DNA of 64,000 bases from Cyanobium sp. Aljojuca 7A6 (GCF_024346455.1 NZ_JAGQCY010000005.1:124001-188000); one strand, 5' to 3'; positions 1 through 11,384 are shown, numbered from the stretch's first letter. Notes: a model not told the origin generated them from the sequence alone. Numbers and translations are program-made.

Positions 1-9
1 AGCGGACAT
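1..9 (-). CDS. rplL: Ribosomal protein L7/L12, first three codons only (partial)
   Basis: Only the first three codons (Met-Ser-Ala) fall inside the window; the gene runs off the left edge. The call rests on position: L7/L12 follows L10 directly in nearly all bacteria, and cyanobacterial L7/L12 proteins commonly begin Met-Ser-Ala. The ATG is immediately preceded, in the direction of transcription, by eight C residues (10-17), with no Shine-Dalgarno sequence. The 63-nt space to rplJ contains a perfect 6-bp hairpin (56-72). The call is inference from order plus three residues. Confidence 0.55.
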
Positions 10-55
10 GGGGGGGGAATCAGCAACAGAACGGGAGGATCGGTGGAGCCCAGGG

Positions 56-72
56 GTTCGCGAAAGGCGAAC
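56..72 (-). other. Hairpin directly after the rplJ stop
   Basis: GTTCGC (56-61) and GCGAAC (67-72) form a perfect 6-bp stem with a 5-nt loop, starting at the base after the rplJ stop codon. No U-run follows, so it is not a classical terminator. It could be an RNA processing or attenuation element between rplJ and rplL, whose products are needed at different stoichiometry. The structure is seen; the role is a guess. Confidence 0.3.
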
Positions 73-600
73 TCAACCTTCGCCGGATTCGGCGTGCTGC
101 TTGAGCGCCCTGGCGAGACCGGACGGAACCTCGTTGATACCCACAGCCAGCTTGGTGGCCAGGCCATTGATCGCACCGGCGATCTGGGCCATGAGCACCT
201 CCTTGGAGGGCAGATCCCCGATGGCCTGAATGTCGGAGGGGGACAGGAGCTTGCCTTCGAAAAGGCCTCCTTTCACATCCGACTTCTTGGTGTCCTTCTG
301 GAAGGACTGCAGGGCCTTCACCGCACCGCCGACATCGCCCTTGACCAGGACGAAGGCGTTGGTGCCGGTGAGCAGGGAATCGAGATCCGACCAGGCGCTG
401 TCACCATCAATGGCACGGCGCATCAAGGTGTTTTTGGTCACCTTGCACACACCGCTGCTGGCCTGCAGACGGGTCCGCAGATCAGTCATCTCCTTGATGG
501 TCAGGCCCTTGAAATCCAGGACCAGCGCCATTTCGGCTTCACCGAGGAGCCCTTTGAGCTCTTCGACGATCTGTTGCTTGTTCTCCAGCGTGCGGCCCAT
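73..600 (-). CDS. rplJ: 50S ribosomal protein L10
   Basis: L10 forms the base of the ribosomal stalk and binds L7/L12 dimers. The protein starts [16 protein letters not shown] and continues with the family features: a residue ~30 [17 protein letters not shown]-like segment, then [12 protein letters not shown], and a C-terminal helix for L7/L12 binding. The ATG at 600 gives 175 residues, the usual length. A TTG nine codons upstream (627) is in frame but adds nothing conserved. There is no Shine-Dalgarno sequence; the bases before the ATG read CCTCCT. It is separated from rplA by an unrelated hydrolase gene, so it probably has its own leader or promoter (601-776). Confidence 0.97.
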   Translation of the reverse strand: MGRTLENKQQIVEELKGLLGEAEMALVLDFKGLTIKEMTDLRTRLQASSGVCKVTKNTLMRRAIDGDSAWSDLDSLLTGTNAFVLVKGDVGGAVKALQSFQKDTKKSDVKGGLFEGKLLSPSDIQAIGDLPSKEVLMAQIAGAINGLATKLAVGINEVPSGLARALKQHAESGEG

Positions 601-776
601 AGGAGGTGGATCGGATCGGGGGAACAAGCAGGGAACGCGGCCCGGACGGCCTCCCGGGAAGGGAAGCTTCGAGGCCGCTCATCGCTCCGCTCCGATCTGA
701 GGGACTCCTGCGGAGACCCCAGCACAGGCAAAAACCAATCGCGTGAACCTCGGCAGGGCTTATGACGGAGCAACAT
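601..776 (-). promoter_or_regulatory. Structured 5' leader of rplJ (candidate L10 leader)
   Basis: This non-coding stretch upstream of rplJ has two clear hairpins. One pairs GGCCTC (648-653) with GAGGCC (671-676). The other is an 8-bp stem with one A/A mismatch and a 3-nt loop (701-719). L10(L12)4 autoregulates through such leaders in many bacteria, and the leader lies directly in front of rplJ here. I cannot confirm the kink-turn consensus of the known family by eye. The rest of the 601-859 gap shows no gene. Confidence 0.35.
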
Positions 777-859
777 CGACCGAAATCGACGACCCTGACA
801 ACCTGCTGTCTTGGGTGGGGCGCGAGCCCTTCTGGACGAATCCAGCCTTTTAACCTACA

Positions 860-1504
860 TCACGGCAGGCCCAGTTCCCGCAGTCGCGACTGCCACCGGG
901 CGTAACCGGCGGCGTTGAGATGCACGCCGTCCACCGTATAGGCGTGCTTCAGCCCATCGGCGTCGGCCATCACCGGGGTGAGGTCAACAAAGTCCTGCGG
1001 GGGAATCTGTTGGGCAAGCCGCTGGTTGAGTTCCGCCACCCGGTGAAGACCCTCGGGACCACAGCGGAACCGTGCGCAAGGGATGGTGGACTGGACGATC
1101 ACCCGCGCCCCGCCGCCGAGCTGCAGGCCCGATCGCAGCCACTGGATCCGGCTGGCGATGCCCCTGGGGCTATAGCCCCAACCGATGTCATTGATCCCCA
1201 CCATCACCAGATAGGTGCTGGCACCCGTCTGGCGGACCGCCGGCAAGCGGGCCATCAGCTGGAAGGTGGTGTCACCGCTCACGCCCCGGTTGTGAACCTG
1301 ATGCCCGGGAAAGGCCGCCTGCCAATCGCCCTGGGCCGTGAGCGAATCACCGACGAAGGTCACCGGACCGCCACGGGTCAGCAGCGAGCCGGACGGCTCC
1401 TGCGATAGGGCACCGGGCCTGGCGAGCAGGGCCCACCCCAACCCCAGCAGAAGGAGCGGAAACGCCACCCAGCCAGCGGTCCGTAGCCATGACGACGCAG
1501 GCAC
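860..1504 (-). CDS. SGNH/GDSL-family hydrolase with N-terminal membrane anchor
   Basis: This is a 214-residue lipase/acylesterase-like protein of the SGNH fold. Block I is VGDSLTAQG with nucleophile Ser54. Block II is NRGVSGDT (~72-79). Block III is GINDIG (Asn105). Block V is DGVHLN with Asp192 and His195. Residues 12-28 are a hydrophobic N-terminal segment, a signal peptide or anchor, so the enzyme probably acts at the membrane or in the periplasm. The substrate cannot be told. It sits between rplA and rplJ on the same strand, where most bacteria have the two ribosomal genes next to each other; its stop lies 259 bp before the rplJ start and its start 9 bp from the rplA stop. Confidence 0.9.
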   Translation of the reverse strand: MPASSWLRTAGWVAFPLLLLGLGWALLARPGALSQEPSGSLLTRGGPVTFVGDSLTAQGDWQAAFPGHQVHNRGVSGDTTFQLMARLPAVRQTGASTYLVMVGINDIGWGYSPRGIASRIQWLRSGLQLGGGARVIVQSTIPCARFRCGPEGLHRVAELNQRLAQQIPPQDFVDLTPVMADADGLKHAYTVDGVHLNAAGYARWQSRLRELGLP

Positions 1505-1513
1505 GGTGATGAC

Positions 1514-2221
1514 TCAGCTGTCCTGCTTGATGTCCTGGAGGGCGGCGAAGTCGACCTGCACCGAAGGGCCCATGGTGGAGGCCAGATAAAGGCTCCTCCA
1601 GTAGCGGCCCTTGGCTCCGCTGGGCTTGTTGCGGTCGATGGTTTCCTGCAGGGCCTTGAGGTTCTCCAGCAGCTTGGCGCTGGTGAAACTGGCCTTGCCG
1701 AAGCGCACGTGAACAATCCCGGCCCGGTCGGCACGGAACTCCAGCTTGCCAGCCTTGAACTCGTTGATGGCACCGGCCAGATCGGTGGTGACGGAGCCGG
1801 CCTTGGGGTTCGGCATCAGGCCGCGGGGACCGAGCACCCGGCCGAGCTTGGCCACCTTCGGCATCATGTCGGGGGTGGCGATCAGCAGATCGAAGTCAAT
1901 GGCGCCACCGGCGATCTGGTCGACCAGCTCATCGTCGCCGGCCAGGTCGGCACCGGCGGCCTTGGCTTCGGCCACCTTCTCACCACGGGCGATCACCGCG
2001 ATGCGAATCGACTGACCGGTGCCGTTGGGCAGCGCCACGGTGGTGCGCAGCTGCTGGTCGGTGTACTTGGGATCGATGCCGAGACGCACATGGGCTTCGA
2101 TCGTCTCGTCAAAGCGCGCGGTGGCGGTGTCCTTGACCAGCTCGATGGCCTCGAGCGGTTCATAGGCGCGGTCCTCCACCTTGGCGGCGAGGGCCGTGAA
2201 GCGTTTGGAGATTTTTGTCAT
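1514..2221 (-). CDS. rplA: 50S ribosomal protein L1
   Basis: L1 builds the mobile L1 stalk that guides release of deacylated tRNA, and it represses its own operon in many bacteria. The chosen ATG (2221) gives MTKISKRF and 235 residues, the normal length. The family signature is present in [19 protein letters not shown] followed by the [13 protein letters not shown] segment. Longer in-frame readings upstream run antisense-like through the rplK-rplA gap and lack homology. It follows rplK after 82 bp. Confidence 0.97.
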   Translation of the reverse strand: MTKISKRFTALAAKVEDRAYEPLEAIELVKDTATARFDETIEAHVRLGIDPKYTDQQLRTTVALPNGTGQSIRIAVIARGEKVAEAKAAGADLAGDDELVDQIAGGAIDFDLLIATPDMMPKVAKLGRVLGPRGLMPNPKAGSVTTDLAGAINEFKAGKLEFRADRAGIVHVRFGKASFTSAKLLENLKALQETIDRNKPSGAKGRYWRSLYLASTMGPSVQVDFAALQDIKQDS

Positions 2222-2303
2222 GGCAGGAAGGGGTGCGGACGACCGTGGACGGTCTCCCCCGGATAAGTGAATGGAAATGGAATGGAACGACGCCCGGGGA
2301 GGG

Positions 2304-2729
2304 TCAGTCGCTGACGGCAACACCCATGTTGCGGGCGGTGCCTTCGATGATGCGCATGGCCGATTCAACGCTGGCGCAGTTGAGATCGGGCAGTTTGGTC
2401 TTGGCGATCTCCTCGAGCTGGGCGCGGCTGATGGCACCCACCGCGCCCTTGGCGGACGTGGCGGCACCCTTGTCGATGCCGGCGGCCTTGGAGATCAGCA
2501 CCGAGGCGGGCGGGGTCTTGGTGATGAAGGTGAAGCTGCGGTCTTCAAAGACCGAGATCTCCACCGGGATCACGTACCCGGCTTTCTCCTGGGTGCGGGC
2601 GTTGTATTCCTTGCAGAACGCCATGATGTTGACCCCGTGTTGACCGAGGGCAGGGCCCACCGGTGGTGCAGGGTTCGCTTTGCCGGCCTGGAGGGCCAGC
2701 TTGATCACAGCTACGACTTTCTTGGCCAT
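2304..2729 (-). CDS. rplK: 50S ribosomal protein L11
   Basis: L11 binds the GTPase-associated centre of 23S rRNA. The protein is 141 residues. It starts [20 protein letters not shown] and has the [17 protein letters not shown] segment typical of the N-terminal domain; the C-terminal RNA-binding domain ends with the usual GTARNMGV sequence. It is the first ribosomal gene after nusG, from which it is separated by a 158-bp region with four hairpins. Confidence 0.98.
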   Translation of the reverse strand: MAKKVVAVIKLALQAGKANPAPPVGPALGQHGVNIMAFCKEYNARTQEKAGYVIPVEISVFEDRSFTFITKTPPASVLISKAAGIDKGAATSAKGAVGAISRAQLEEIAKTKLPDLNCASVESAMRIIEGTARNMGVAVSD

Positions 2730-2887
2730 CGTCTGGGCTAGGGGACGGAACTCCCTTGCGGGAGAGCGGGACGGGACTCCCTTGCGGGAGCACTGCGGAT
2801 GGCCGGGGCGGTGGCCGGCCCGGCAGCGTGGCGGTCCTGTGAGGGACCACCCTGGGCCGCCCTCCGCAGGGAGGCGGCCGCCGCTGA
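2730..2887 (-). promoter_or_regulatory. nusG-rplK intergenic leader with four consecutive hairpins
   Basis: Between the nusG stop and the rplK ATG are four stem-loops. CTCCCTTGCGGGAG occurs twice (2751-2764 and 2777-2790), within a near-identical ~20-nt direct repeat spaced 26 bp. GGTCC/GGACC pairs at 2833-2848. A strong GC stem lies at 2856-2878, about ten bases after the nusG stop. The rplK leader is where L1 binds for feedback control in well-studied bacteria, so a regulatory or processing role is plausible. No U-run is seen. The structure is observed; the role is inferred. Confidence 0.4.
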
Positions 2888-3622
2888 TCAGCTCTGTTTG
2901 CTGATCTGGGAGAACTCGAGTTCGACCGGGGTTTCCCTGCCGAAGATCGACAGGAGGGCCTTCAGCTTGCTGCGTTCGCCTGAGACCTCAATCACTTCGC
3001 CCTGGAAGTCCTTGAAGGGACCGGCCGTGACGAGGATCTGATCACCCTCGGTGAGGTCGACCTTGAGAACGGGCTTCTTCTCGGCGGCACGCTTGAAGAT
3101 CCGATCGACCTCCTGGCGGCTGAGGGGCCGGGGCCTGATGTGGCCCCGGGCCTTGCCGGTGGCGCGGCGTTCCTCCTGGCCGACGAAATTGATGACGTTG
3201 GGGGTGCTGCGCACCGCCATCATCGTGTCCTCGTCGAGGACCATGCGCACCAGCACATAGCCGGGGAACACCTTCTCCTCGATGGACTGGCGGCTGCCGT
3301 CCTTCTTGAGCTTGACACCAGGGGTCTGGGGAATCTCGATCTCGAGGATCCGGTTGCTGACACCCAGGGTGACGGCCCGCTGCTCGAGGGTGGCCTTCAC
3401 CTTCTTCTCGCAGCTGGAAGCCACCTGAACCGCGAACCAGCGCGCCACCTGGGGCTTGACGGCTTCACCCGCCTCGGCGCCAGCCTCCCCAACAAGCTCG
3501 CCCCCCTCGTTGGCCACGTCGATGGCAAGGGCATGGCCTTCGCCAGGAGGCTCGAGCACCTCGGGGGCGTCCGGTTCGATCTCGGGCACGGTCTCGGGCA
3601 CGGCAGACAGGGGAGGGGTCAT
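2888..3622 (-). CDS. nusG: Transcription termination/antitermination protein NusG
   Basis: NusG binds RNA polymerase and links it to ribosomes or Rho. Residues ~60-170 form the NGN domain ([28 protein letters not shown]). The C-terminal KOW domain contains [18 protein letters not shown]. The protein is 244 residues from the ATG at 3622, longer than E. coli NusG because of an acidic N-terminal extension of about 55 residues, a feature I associate with cyanobacterial NusG. The ATG overlaps the secE stop as TGATG, so the two are translationally coupled. A TTG one codon upstream is less likely. Confidence 0.96.
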   Translation of the reverse strand: MTPPLSAVPETVPEIEPDAPEVLEPPGEGHALAIDVANEGGELVGEAGAEAGEAVKPQVARWFAVQVASSCEKKVKATLEQRAVTLGVSNRILEIEIPQTPGVKLKKDGSRQSIEEKVFPGYVLVRMVLDEDTMMAVRSTPNVINFVGQEERRATGKARGHIRPRPLSRQEVDRIFKRAAEKKPVLKVDLTEGDQILVTAGPFKDFQGEVIEVSGERSKLKALLSIFGRETPVELEFSQISKQS

Positions 3623-3954
3623 CAACGGAAGATCTGGGCCGATCCCCAGTGATAGAAGCGATCGATCGCGGCGATCGCCGCAGCCGAAAGACTCACCATC
3701 AGGATCACCGCCACCGACTCGCTGAACAGCTGCTGGCGGCTCGGCCAGACAACCTTTTGCAGCTCCGCAAGGGTGACCGCGAGGAAACCGGTGGGGGTCT
3801 CCTCCTCAGCTCCAGGACCGTCCTGCCCAGCTTCGGAGGCGGACAGGCCGTTCCTCTGGGCCAGGGGCCCGTCGGGACTGCTCGTGGTGGTGGTGGCGGG
3901 GGGGATGGGTTCCACGGCGTGGATTCCGAGGCCTGCCGTTCTATCGGCAGACAT
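3622..3954 (-). CDS. secE: Preprotein translocase subunit SecE
   Basis: SecE clamps SecY in the translocon. This is the short one-helix form: residues ~57-110 carry the conserved amphipathic GFLAVTLAELQKVVWPSRQQ region followed by a single membrane segment (VAVILMVSLSAAAIAAI). The first ~55 residues are a low-complexity Pro/Thr/Ser-rich extension. The ATG at 3954 is preferred over an in-frame TTG two codons earlier. It lies just downstream of clpB2, with 10 bp between, and overlaps nusG by one base. Confidence 0.95.
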   Translation of the reverse strand: MSADRTAGLGIHAVEPIPPATTTTSSPDGPLAQRNGLSASEAGQDGPGAEEETPTGFLAVTLAELQKVVWPSRQQLFSESVAVILMVSLSAAAIAAIDRFYHWGSAQIFR

Positions 3955-3964
3955 CGGCAAACGA

Positions 3965-6844
3965 TCACCCTACCGGACGTCCTTCCCCTGCAGCCTTCAG
4001 GGGAATGAAGCGAAAGCCCGCTTCCCCGGGGCCGGCGAGCTCCAGCCGCACCCCCCTGGCCCCACTGAAGTGCTCCTCCAGCAATTCGGTCGCCAGGGGG
4101 TTCTCGACACGCCGGCGCAGCACCCGCCGCAGCGGACGGGCGCCGTACTCCGGCTCGTAGCCCTGTTGGGCCAGGGCCACCACGACAGCCTCATCCAGTT
4201 CCAGTTCCAGGTGCTGCTCCCGCAGCAGGGCGGCCAGCTCCGCCAGTTGCAGCCGCACGATGCGCTCGAGATCGGTGCGGGCCAGGGGCCGGAAACGGAT
4301 CACCTCATCGATGCGGTTGAGAAATTCCGGGCGGAACTGGCGCGACAGGGCCTCCTCCACCGCCAGATCGAGGGCCCGTTCCTGGGCCAGCTCCCCCTCC
4401 GGGGAGTGGGGATCCCCGCCGCTGTCGGGGCTGGAGCCAGAGCGGGCCCGCTCAAGGATCGCCCGGCTGGCCAGGTTGCTGGTCATGATCACCACCGTGT
4501 GGCGGAAGTCCACCGTGCGGCCCTGGGAATCGGTGAGGCGGCCGTCATCGAGCACCTGCAGCAGCAGGTTGAACACATCGGGGTGGGCCTTTTCCACCTC
4601 GTCGAGCAGCAGCACCGCATAGGGGCGGCGGCGCACGGCCTCGGTGAGCTGGCCCCCCTCCTCATACCCCACGTAGCCGGGAGGGGCCCCCACCAGGCGG
4701 GCGACGGCGTTGCGCTCCATGAATTCACTCATGTCCAGCCGCACCAGCGCCTCCTCCTCATCGAACAGGGCTGCCGCCAGGGCCTTGGCCAGTTCCGTCT
4801 TGCCGACGCCCGTGGGCCCCAGGAACAGGAACGACCCCACCGGCCGGGTGGGGGCCTGCATCCCGGCCCGGGAACGGCGGATCGAGGCCGCCACCGCCGC
4901 CACCGCCTCCGGCTGGCCGATCACCCGCCCGGCGAGCCGCTGCTCCAGCTCCAGCAGCTTCTGGCGTTCCCCTGCCAGCAGCTGCTGCACGGGAATGCCG
5001 GTCGAGCGGGCCACCACATCGGCGATGTCCCCCTCCTCCACCTGCTCCCGCAGCATCGGATCGCTCTGCAGTTCCGCCTCGACGGCGGCGCGGCGCTGCT
5101 GCACCTTGTGCAGCTGGTCGTACTGGAGTCGGGCCGCCTCCTCCAGGTCCCCGTCCCTCTCCGCCTCGGCGATGGCGTGGCGCAGGTCCTCGTCCTGGTG
5201 CATGAGCTCGCGCAGTTCCTCAAGGCGTTCCCGCTCCCCCGCCCAGCGACGCTGCAGCCGTTCGAGCTGCTCATGCGCGCAGCGTCGCTGCTCCTGCAGC
5301 TGCACGCGTTCCTCCAGGGGGGCCGCTTCAGCGGCCAGCAGCTCCAGCTCCACCCGCCGCAGGTCCGCCTCGGCCGCCTCCACCACCTGGGGCTTGGAGG
5401 TGGCCTCCATGCGCAGGTTGGCGGCGGCCTCGTCGATCAGGTCGATGGCCGAATCCGGCAGGCAGCGGTCACTGATGTAGCGGGCCGCGAGCCTGGAAGC
5501 GGCCACCAGGGCCCCATCGGTGATGGTGACGCCGTGGTGGAGCTCGTAGCGCTCCTTCAGCCCCCGCAGAATCTCGAGGCAGGTGGCGCCGTCGGGCTCG
5601 CGGATCACCACCTGCTGGAAACGGCGCTCCAGGGCCGGATCCTTCTCGATGCTGCGCCGGTAGTCCTCGGGGGTGGTGGCGCCGATGCAGCGCAGGTCGC
5701 CCCGGGCCAGCACCGGTTTGAGGATGCTGGCCGCATCGGTGCCGGAGCGGTCGCTGCCCACCACCGTGTGCAGTTCGTCGATGAACAGCACCACCCCGCC
5801 AGACCGGCCAACGCCCCTCTCCGCGCCAGCAGCACCATCGTTGTCTCGGACCTCGGCCAGCACGCTGCGCAGGCGCTCCTCGAACTGGCCGCGGAACTTG
5901 GCCCCGGCGATCAGGGCCCCCAGATCCAGAGCCACCAGCCGCAGCCCCCGTAACGCATCGGGCACCTCACCGGCCACGATCCGCTGGGCCAGGGATTCGG
6001 CCACGGCGGTCTTGCCGACGCCGGGCTCACCGATCAGCACCGGGTTGTTCTTGCTGCGGCGGGAGAGCACCTGGATCAGCCGGCGGATCTCCAGATCCCG
6101 TCCCACCACCGGATCGAGTTCTCCGGCCCGGGCAGCGGCGGTGAGATCACGGCCGTAGCGGGCCAGGGCACCGGGTTCGGGGTCCTCCTCCCGCTGCAGG
6201 GTCATGGTGGTCTCCGCTGCCGGCGAAGACCGCAGCGTCGACGGCGGAGCCGACTCCCTCACCGGCGGCGGCGCGGCTGGTGACACGGCAGCTGGAGGCG
6301 AAGCCGAAGCCGTAGAGGTCGGGGCTGGAAAGGACGTGGCCGGAGAGGCCGTCGCAACGGCCGGCAGCGGCCGCCACTGGCGCAGCAGCAGGTCCTCGCT
6401 CAGCCCTTCCTCCACCAGCAGGGACGCCCCGATCCGGGGTTCCACCAGCAGAGCCAGCAGCACGTGGGGCACGTCCAGCAGCCGGGATCCCCAGGCCGCC
6501 CGGCGACGATCGGCCTCCTCCAGCAGATCTTCGAGGGCATCGCCGATGTAGAGCGTGCCGCCGTCGCCGCCGGGCTGCTCGGCACAGAAGCTTTCCAGCC
6601 GGTCGAGCAGCCGGTCCTCGTCGAGGGGCAGCGGCGCCACCCAGCTCGAGAAGCGCCGGTTCAGCAGCAGGGTGAGCAGCAGGTGCTCCACATCCATGGC
6701 GCCATGGCGCCAGCGCCTCGCCTGCTCCTGGGAAGCGATCAGCAGATCCCAGGCGGCGTCACTGAAGCGGTCGGGATCACTGGTGAGGCTTGCGGCAGCG
6801 CCCGCCGGCCCCCGGTCGTCGCGCAGGCCGGAATCAGGGCGCAT
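3965..6844 (-). CDS. clpB2: ClpB-type AAA+ disaggregase (second cyanobacterial ClpB)
   Basis: A 959-residue Hsp100 chaperone that extracts proteins from aggregates with DnaK. In order: an N-terminal Clp repeat domain (~25-165), a Pro/Ala-rich linker (~166-235), AAA1 with Walker A GEPGVGKT (~271-278) and FIDELHT, a coiled-coil middle domain (~480-610), AAA2 with Walker [10 protein letters not shown] (~674) and [10 protein letters not shown], and a C-terminal domain with EYGARPLRR. The coiled middle domain makes it ClpB rather than ClpC or ClpA. The long disordered linker after the N domain and the position next to secE match the second, non-heat-shock ClpB of unicellular cyanobacteria; that assignment is from memory. 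The start overlaps the gloA stop by 11 bp. Confidence 0.93.
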   Translation of the reverse strand: MRPDSGLRDDRGPAGAAASLTSDPDRFSDAAWDLLIASQEQARRWRHGAMDVEHLLLTLLLNRRFSSWVAPLPLDEDRLLDRLESFCAEQPGGDGGTLYIGDALEDLLEEADRRRAAWGSRLLDVPHVLLALLVEPRIGASLLVEEGLSEDLLLRQWRPLPAVATASPATSFPAPTSTASASPPAAVSPAAPPPVRESAPPSTLRSSPAAETTMTLQREEDPEPGALARYGRDLTAAARAGELDPVVGRDLEIRRLIQVLSRRSKNNPVLIGEPGVGKTAVAESLAQRIVAGEVPDALRGLRLVALDLGALIAGAKFRGQFEERLRSVLAEVRDNDGAAGAERGVGRSGGVVLFIDELHTVVGSDRSGTDAASILKPVLARGDLRCIGATTPEDYRRSIEKDPALERRFQQVVIREPDGATCLEILRGLKERYELHHGVTITDGALVAASRLAARYISDRCLPDSAIDLIDEAAANLRMEATSKPQVVEAAEADLRRVELELLAAEAAPLEERVQLQEQRRCAHEQLERLQRRWAGERERLEELRELMHQDEDLRHAIAEAERDGDLEEAARLQYDQLHKVQQRRAAVEAELQSDPMLREQVEEGDIADVVARSTGIPVQQLLAGERQKLLELEQRLAGRVIGQPEAVAAVAASIRRSRAGMQAPTRPVGSFLFLGPTGVGKTELAKALAAALFDEEEALVRLDMSEFMERNAVARLVGAPPGYVGYEEGGQLTEAVRRRPYAVLLLDEVEKAHPDVFNLLLQVLDDGRLTDSQGRTVDFRHTVVIMTSNLASRAILERARSGSSPDSGGDPHSPEGELAQERALDLAVEEALSRQFRPEFLNRIDEVIRFRPLARTDLERIVRLQLAELAALLREQHLELELDEAVVVALAQQGYEPEYGARPLRRVLRRRVENPLATELLEEHFSGARGVRLELAGPGEAGFRFIPLKAAGEGRPVG

Positions 6845-7235
6845 CGGACCTTGACGACGTCTGGATCAGTTCCACCTTGTAGCCGTCGGGATCCTCCACA
6901 AAAGCGATCACGCTGGTGCCGTGCTGCTTCGGCCCGGGTTCGCGCACCACCCGGCCCCCCTTGGCGGCGATGGCCGCGCAGGTGGCATAGATGTCATCGA
7001 CGCCGATGGCCAGATGGCCGAAACCCGTGCCGAGCTCGTAGGCGTCGGTGCCCCAGTTGTGGGTGAGTTCCAGCACGGTGGTCTCGTGTTCATCGCCATA
7101 GCCCACGAAGGCCAGGGTGTAGGAGCCACCGGGATAGTCCTTGCGGCGCAGCAGCTTCATGCCGAGCACCTCGAGATAGAAGCGCAGGGAGCGCTCCAGA
7201 TCGCCCACCCTGAGCATGGTGTGAAGCAGTCGCAT
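6834..7235 (-). CDS. gloA: Lactoylglutathione lyase (glyoxalase I)
   Basis: This enzyme converts the methylglyoxal-glutathione hemithioacetal into lactoylglutathione. It is 133 residues from the ATG at 7235, as [20 protein letters not shown], the classical start. The metal ligands of the two half-sites are all visible: His5, Glu56 (VLELTHNWG), His74 (GHLAIGVDD) and Glu122 (GYKVELIQ). These fit the Ni/Co-type bacterial enzyme. It lies upstream of clpB2 on the same strand and is divergent from eno, with 141 bp between. Confidence 0.95.
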   Translation of the reverse strand: MRLLHTMLRVGDLERSLRFYLEVLGMKLLRRKDYPGGSYTLAFVGYGDEHETTVLELTHNWGTDAYELGTGFGHLAIGVDDIYATCAAIAAKGGRVVREPGPKQHGTSVIAFVEDPDGYKVELIQTSSRSDAP

Positions 7236-8672
<1,437 letters not shown>

Positions 8673-8683
8673 GGCCGCCTCCG

Positions 8684-10381
8684 CTACTCCCGCCGTGCCG
8701 GTGGGACGACACCGGGCAGCTGGTCAAGGCGGCCATCGCGCTTGAGCCTTGATTGCAGCTTCAGCCAGGAGAGGCCCACCGGCAGCCCCAACACCAGGGG
8801 CACCGCCACCAGGGCAGGGCGACTGCTCGCCGCCAGCAGCGCCGCCGCCACCGCCAGTGCCCCCAGCAGAAACGACTGACCGGTGCTCTGCTGGGCCAGG
8901 GCCAGGCGACGCAGCAGCCGATCGGTTTCACCGGCCCGGATCAGCACCTGCAGATCCCCCTGTTCGATGCGGGCCAGGCTTTCGTCGAGGCGCCGCGGAA
9001 TGCCGAAGGCCCGGCTGCCCACTTCAGCCGCCTGGCGGGAGAGCTCGCTGAACAGTTCGTTGGGGCCGTTACCGCTGGCGGTCATGAGGGGCAGCAGGTA
9101 GGGACGGGCGATGGCGATCAGGCTAAAGCCCGGATCGAGGCTGCGGCCCACCCCCTCGAAGGTGGAGAGGGCCCGCATCACAAAGATCAGCTCCGGGGGC
9201 AGGCGAAACGGCTGGCCGTACACCAGCTCATACAGATCGCCCGAGAGCTTGTCCAGAACGTTGGCGCTGAACGGTGGTGTCAGCGCCTCCGTGAGCATCA
9301 CCCGCACCAGGCGCCGCACCGGCCCGGGGTCGATGCCCTGGGCGATCACCCCCGCCTGCTGCAGTTCATCCACCAAGGCTGAGGCATCCCGCGCCGCCGC
9401 CGCCCGCACCATGCGCCCCAGCCGGCTGCGCAGCCGCTCGGAGATCTGGCCCATCATGCCGAAGTCGTAATAGATCAACGACCCATCCCCGGCGACCGCC
9501 AGGTTGCCCGGATGGGGATCGGCATGAAAAAAACCGAAGCGGACCAGCTGCTGCAGATAGCTGGCGGCCCCCTTTTCCGCCACCGCCGCTGGATCAATGC
9601 CGGCGCGGACAAGGGCCTCCCGGTCGTTGATCTTGATGCCGGGCACATAGTCGAGGCACAGCACCCGGCGGGAGCTGAGTTCCCAGATCACCGCTGGAAT
9701 GCGGATGCCGGGATCATCAAGAAACTGCTGACGAAAGCGGGCGGCGTGCTCCGCCTCCAGGCGGAAATCCAGTTCCCGCAGCAGCACCCGCCGGCATTCC
9801 TTGGCGATGCCCACCCAGTCGCGGCCGGCGCCCCAGCGGGGATGGCGCTGCACCACGGCCGCCACTTGCTGCAGCACCTCCAGATCCAGCCGGAACAGCC
9901 GCTCCAGCCCCGGCCGCTGCACCTTGAACACCACCTGGCGGCCGCTGCGCAGGCTGGCCCGGTGCACCTGCGCCAGGCTCGCCGAACCGAGCGGGTCCAC
10001 CTCCAGATCGATGATCTCCGCCCGGCGCTCACCAAGCTCCTGCTCCAGCAGCGACTCCACCACGGGGAAGGGGAAGGCCGGCACCCGGTCCTGCAAATGG
10101 GCCAGCTCCTCCACCACGTCAGCGGGGAGTACATCGGGGCGGGCCGACAGCAGCTGCCCCAGCTTGATGAAGGCGGAACCGAGCTCGAGGAACTGGGCCG
10201 TGAGCCAGCGGGCACGGCGTCGCTGGCGGGCAGCCTGGCGTTCGGGGGTGCGCCCCCCCGGGTAGGTCCAGGGACGGCCATCCCACCACAGGCCAGCCAG
10301 CAACTGGACGACAAGCCGCCAGATGCGCAGGGGACGCCACAGGCGGGACAGCCGGTTCCCGGGGCTGGACGGGGCCGCCAT
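8684..10381 (-). CDS. ABC1/AarF/UbiB-family atypical kinase
   Basis: A 565-residue protein of the ABC1 family, whose members support quinone or lipid metabolism and act as atypical kinases or ATPases. The diagnostic K-x-G-Q motif is in [16 protein letters not shown] (~80-95), followed by the Ala-rich loop [20 protein letters not shown] with the ATP lysine, and the catalytic [12 protein letters not shown] and YYDFGMMGQ segments. Two hydrophobic helices near the C terminus ([22 protein letters not shown]) suggest membrane attachment. Cyanobacteria have several ABC1 proteins, some involved in plastoquinone or tocopherol metabolism; which one this is cannot be told. The start overlaps the upstream gene by one base. 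Confidence 0.92.
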   Translation of the reverse strand: MAAPSSPGNRLSRLWRPLRIWRLVVQLLAGLWWDGRPWTYPGGRTPERQAARQRRRARWLTAQFLELGSAFIKLGQLLSARPDVLPADVVEELAHLQDRVPAFPFPVVESLLEQELGERRAEIIDLEVDPLGSASLAQVHRASLRSGRQVVFKVQRPGLERLFRLDLEVLQQVAAVVQRHPRWGAGRDWVGIAKECRRVLLRELDFRLEAEHAARFRQQFLDDPGIRIPAVIWELSSRRVLCLDYVPGIKINDREALVRAGIDPAAVAEKGAASYLQQLVRFGFFHADPHPGNLAVAGDGSLIYYDFGMMGQISERLRSRLGRMVRAAAARDASALVDELQQAGVIAQGIDPGPVRRLVRVMLTEALTPPFSANVLDKLSGDLYELVYGQPFRLPPELIFVMRALSTFEGVGRSLDPGFSLIAIARPYLLPLMTASGNGPNELFSELSRQAAEVGSRAFGIPRRLDESLARIEQGDLQVLIRAGETDRLLRRLALAQQSTGQSFLLGALAVAAALLAASSRPALVAVPLVLGLPVGLSWLKLQSRLKRDGRLDQLPGVVPPARRE

Positions 10382-10722
10382 CAGGCCTGCCCCGGAGACC
10401 GCGGCGGACCATCGGGGGAGGCCACAGGAAGCTGATCGAGGCGCCTGGACAGTTCAGCCACCTTCGCCCGCACGGCATCGATCCGTTCCTGGGGATCCTC
10501 AGCCGAGCTCCCCCGGGAGGCGGACGGAGCACTGCGGTCGTTCTCGATCCGTTCAGCTTCCATGGCCACCTCTTCCCAGAACAGGCTGAGTTCCTGCTGC
10601 ACCCTCGCAGGCGCCTCCTGGGCGAGAACCGCCAGGGTGGCGGCCGCATCGGCCAGGCCGCTGCCCAGGCGAGCGGCCAGGCGGTTCATGGCCGCCATGG
10701 CGAGGGACTGCGGCGCGCTCAT
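10381..10722 (-). CDS. Conserved small helical protein, function unknown
   Basis: 113 residues, predicted mostly helical, without membrane segment or signal peptide. The N-terminal half is Ala/Leu-rich and amphipathic (LAARLGSGLADAAATLAVLA); the second half has RIDAVRAKVAELSRRLDQL, a possible short coiled coil, and a disordered Pro/Ser tail. It resembles phasin-like or small scaffold proteins only in composition, and I do not recognise the family. Its stop overlaps the ABC1 kinase ATG by one base, which suggests a shared role. Confidence 0.7.
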   Translation of the reverse strand: MSAPQSLAMAAMNRLAARLGSGLADAAATLAVLAQEAPARVQQELSLFWEEVAMEAERIENDRSAPSASRGSSAEDPQERIDAVRAKVAELSRRLDQLPVASPDGPPRSPGQA

Positions 10723-10756
10723 GACAAAGCCGGAGGATTCACCGAACTGTGGCAGA

Positions 10757-11314
10757 TCAGGGCTGGTTTCCGGGAGCCGGCGGGGCGCTCAGGGGAGGTG
10801 GGGCGATCGGCGCGGGGCCGGACGCCTCCCGCTCGCGGGCTGGCGGCGTCCGCGGCGGCGGCAGGGCGGGAGCGGAGGGGGGCTGGGCATCGGCGGCCCC
10901 GGGTGCTGCCGGCTGGTCGGTTTGCAGGGGGTCCTCGGTCGGCTCGAGCAGCTGCTGCCGCTCCTGCGCCTCCCGCTCCTCCATTCCCCGCCGCCGCTCC
11001 TCGAGGTCGGCCTCCTCCTGTTTCTGCTGCTGTTCCAGCTCAAGCAGGTCCAGATCTCCACGGATCTCCCGGGCGTCGCCACCGAAGCGCTGGCGCAGGG
11101 ATTCCAGCGTCGTGCCGGGGGCAGCCTGGACATCGAAGCGCTGGCTGGCGCCCCGTTCCTCCTCACCGCCCAGACTCAGCAGGCGGAGGCTGGCGCCGTA
11201 GCTGAGCCCGAAGCAGAGCCCGATGATCCACCACACCCGCCAGTCCCAGCCAGAGCGGAATCCGGCGCGGGCGCGGGGCCCGCGGGGAGGGGTAGAGGGC
11301 CTGGCCGTGACCAT
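10757..11314 (-). CDS. Single-pass membrane protein with coiled coil and Pro-rich tail, unknown
   Basis: About 185 residues from the ATG at 11314; an alternative ATG at 11338 adds eight. Order: a basic N terminus, one membrane helix (VWWIIGLCFGLSYGASL, ~28-44), a region with LRQRFGGDAREI, a charged Glu/Gln/Arg coiled coil (~85-125), then a Pro/Ala-rich low-complexity tail to the end. It has no enzymatic motif. Longer readings would run into argJ. I do not recognise a family. It lies just downstream of argJ on the same strand. Confidence 0.65.
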   Translation of the reverse strand: MVTARPSTPPRGPRARAGFRSGWDWRVWWIIGLCFGLSYGASLRLLSLGGEEERGASQRFDVQAAPGTTLESLRQRFGGDAREIRGDLDLLELEQQQKQEEADLEERRRGMEEREAQERQQLLEPTEDPLQTDQPAAPGAADAQPPSAPALPPPRTPPAREREASGPAPIAPPPLSAPPAPGNQP

Positions 11315-11384
11315 CGACGTCAGCGCAATCGCTGCCATCTTGCCCAGCCGCGGCCGCGGCACCCATGCGCTGGGGCCGGTCGCC

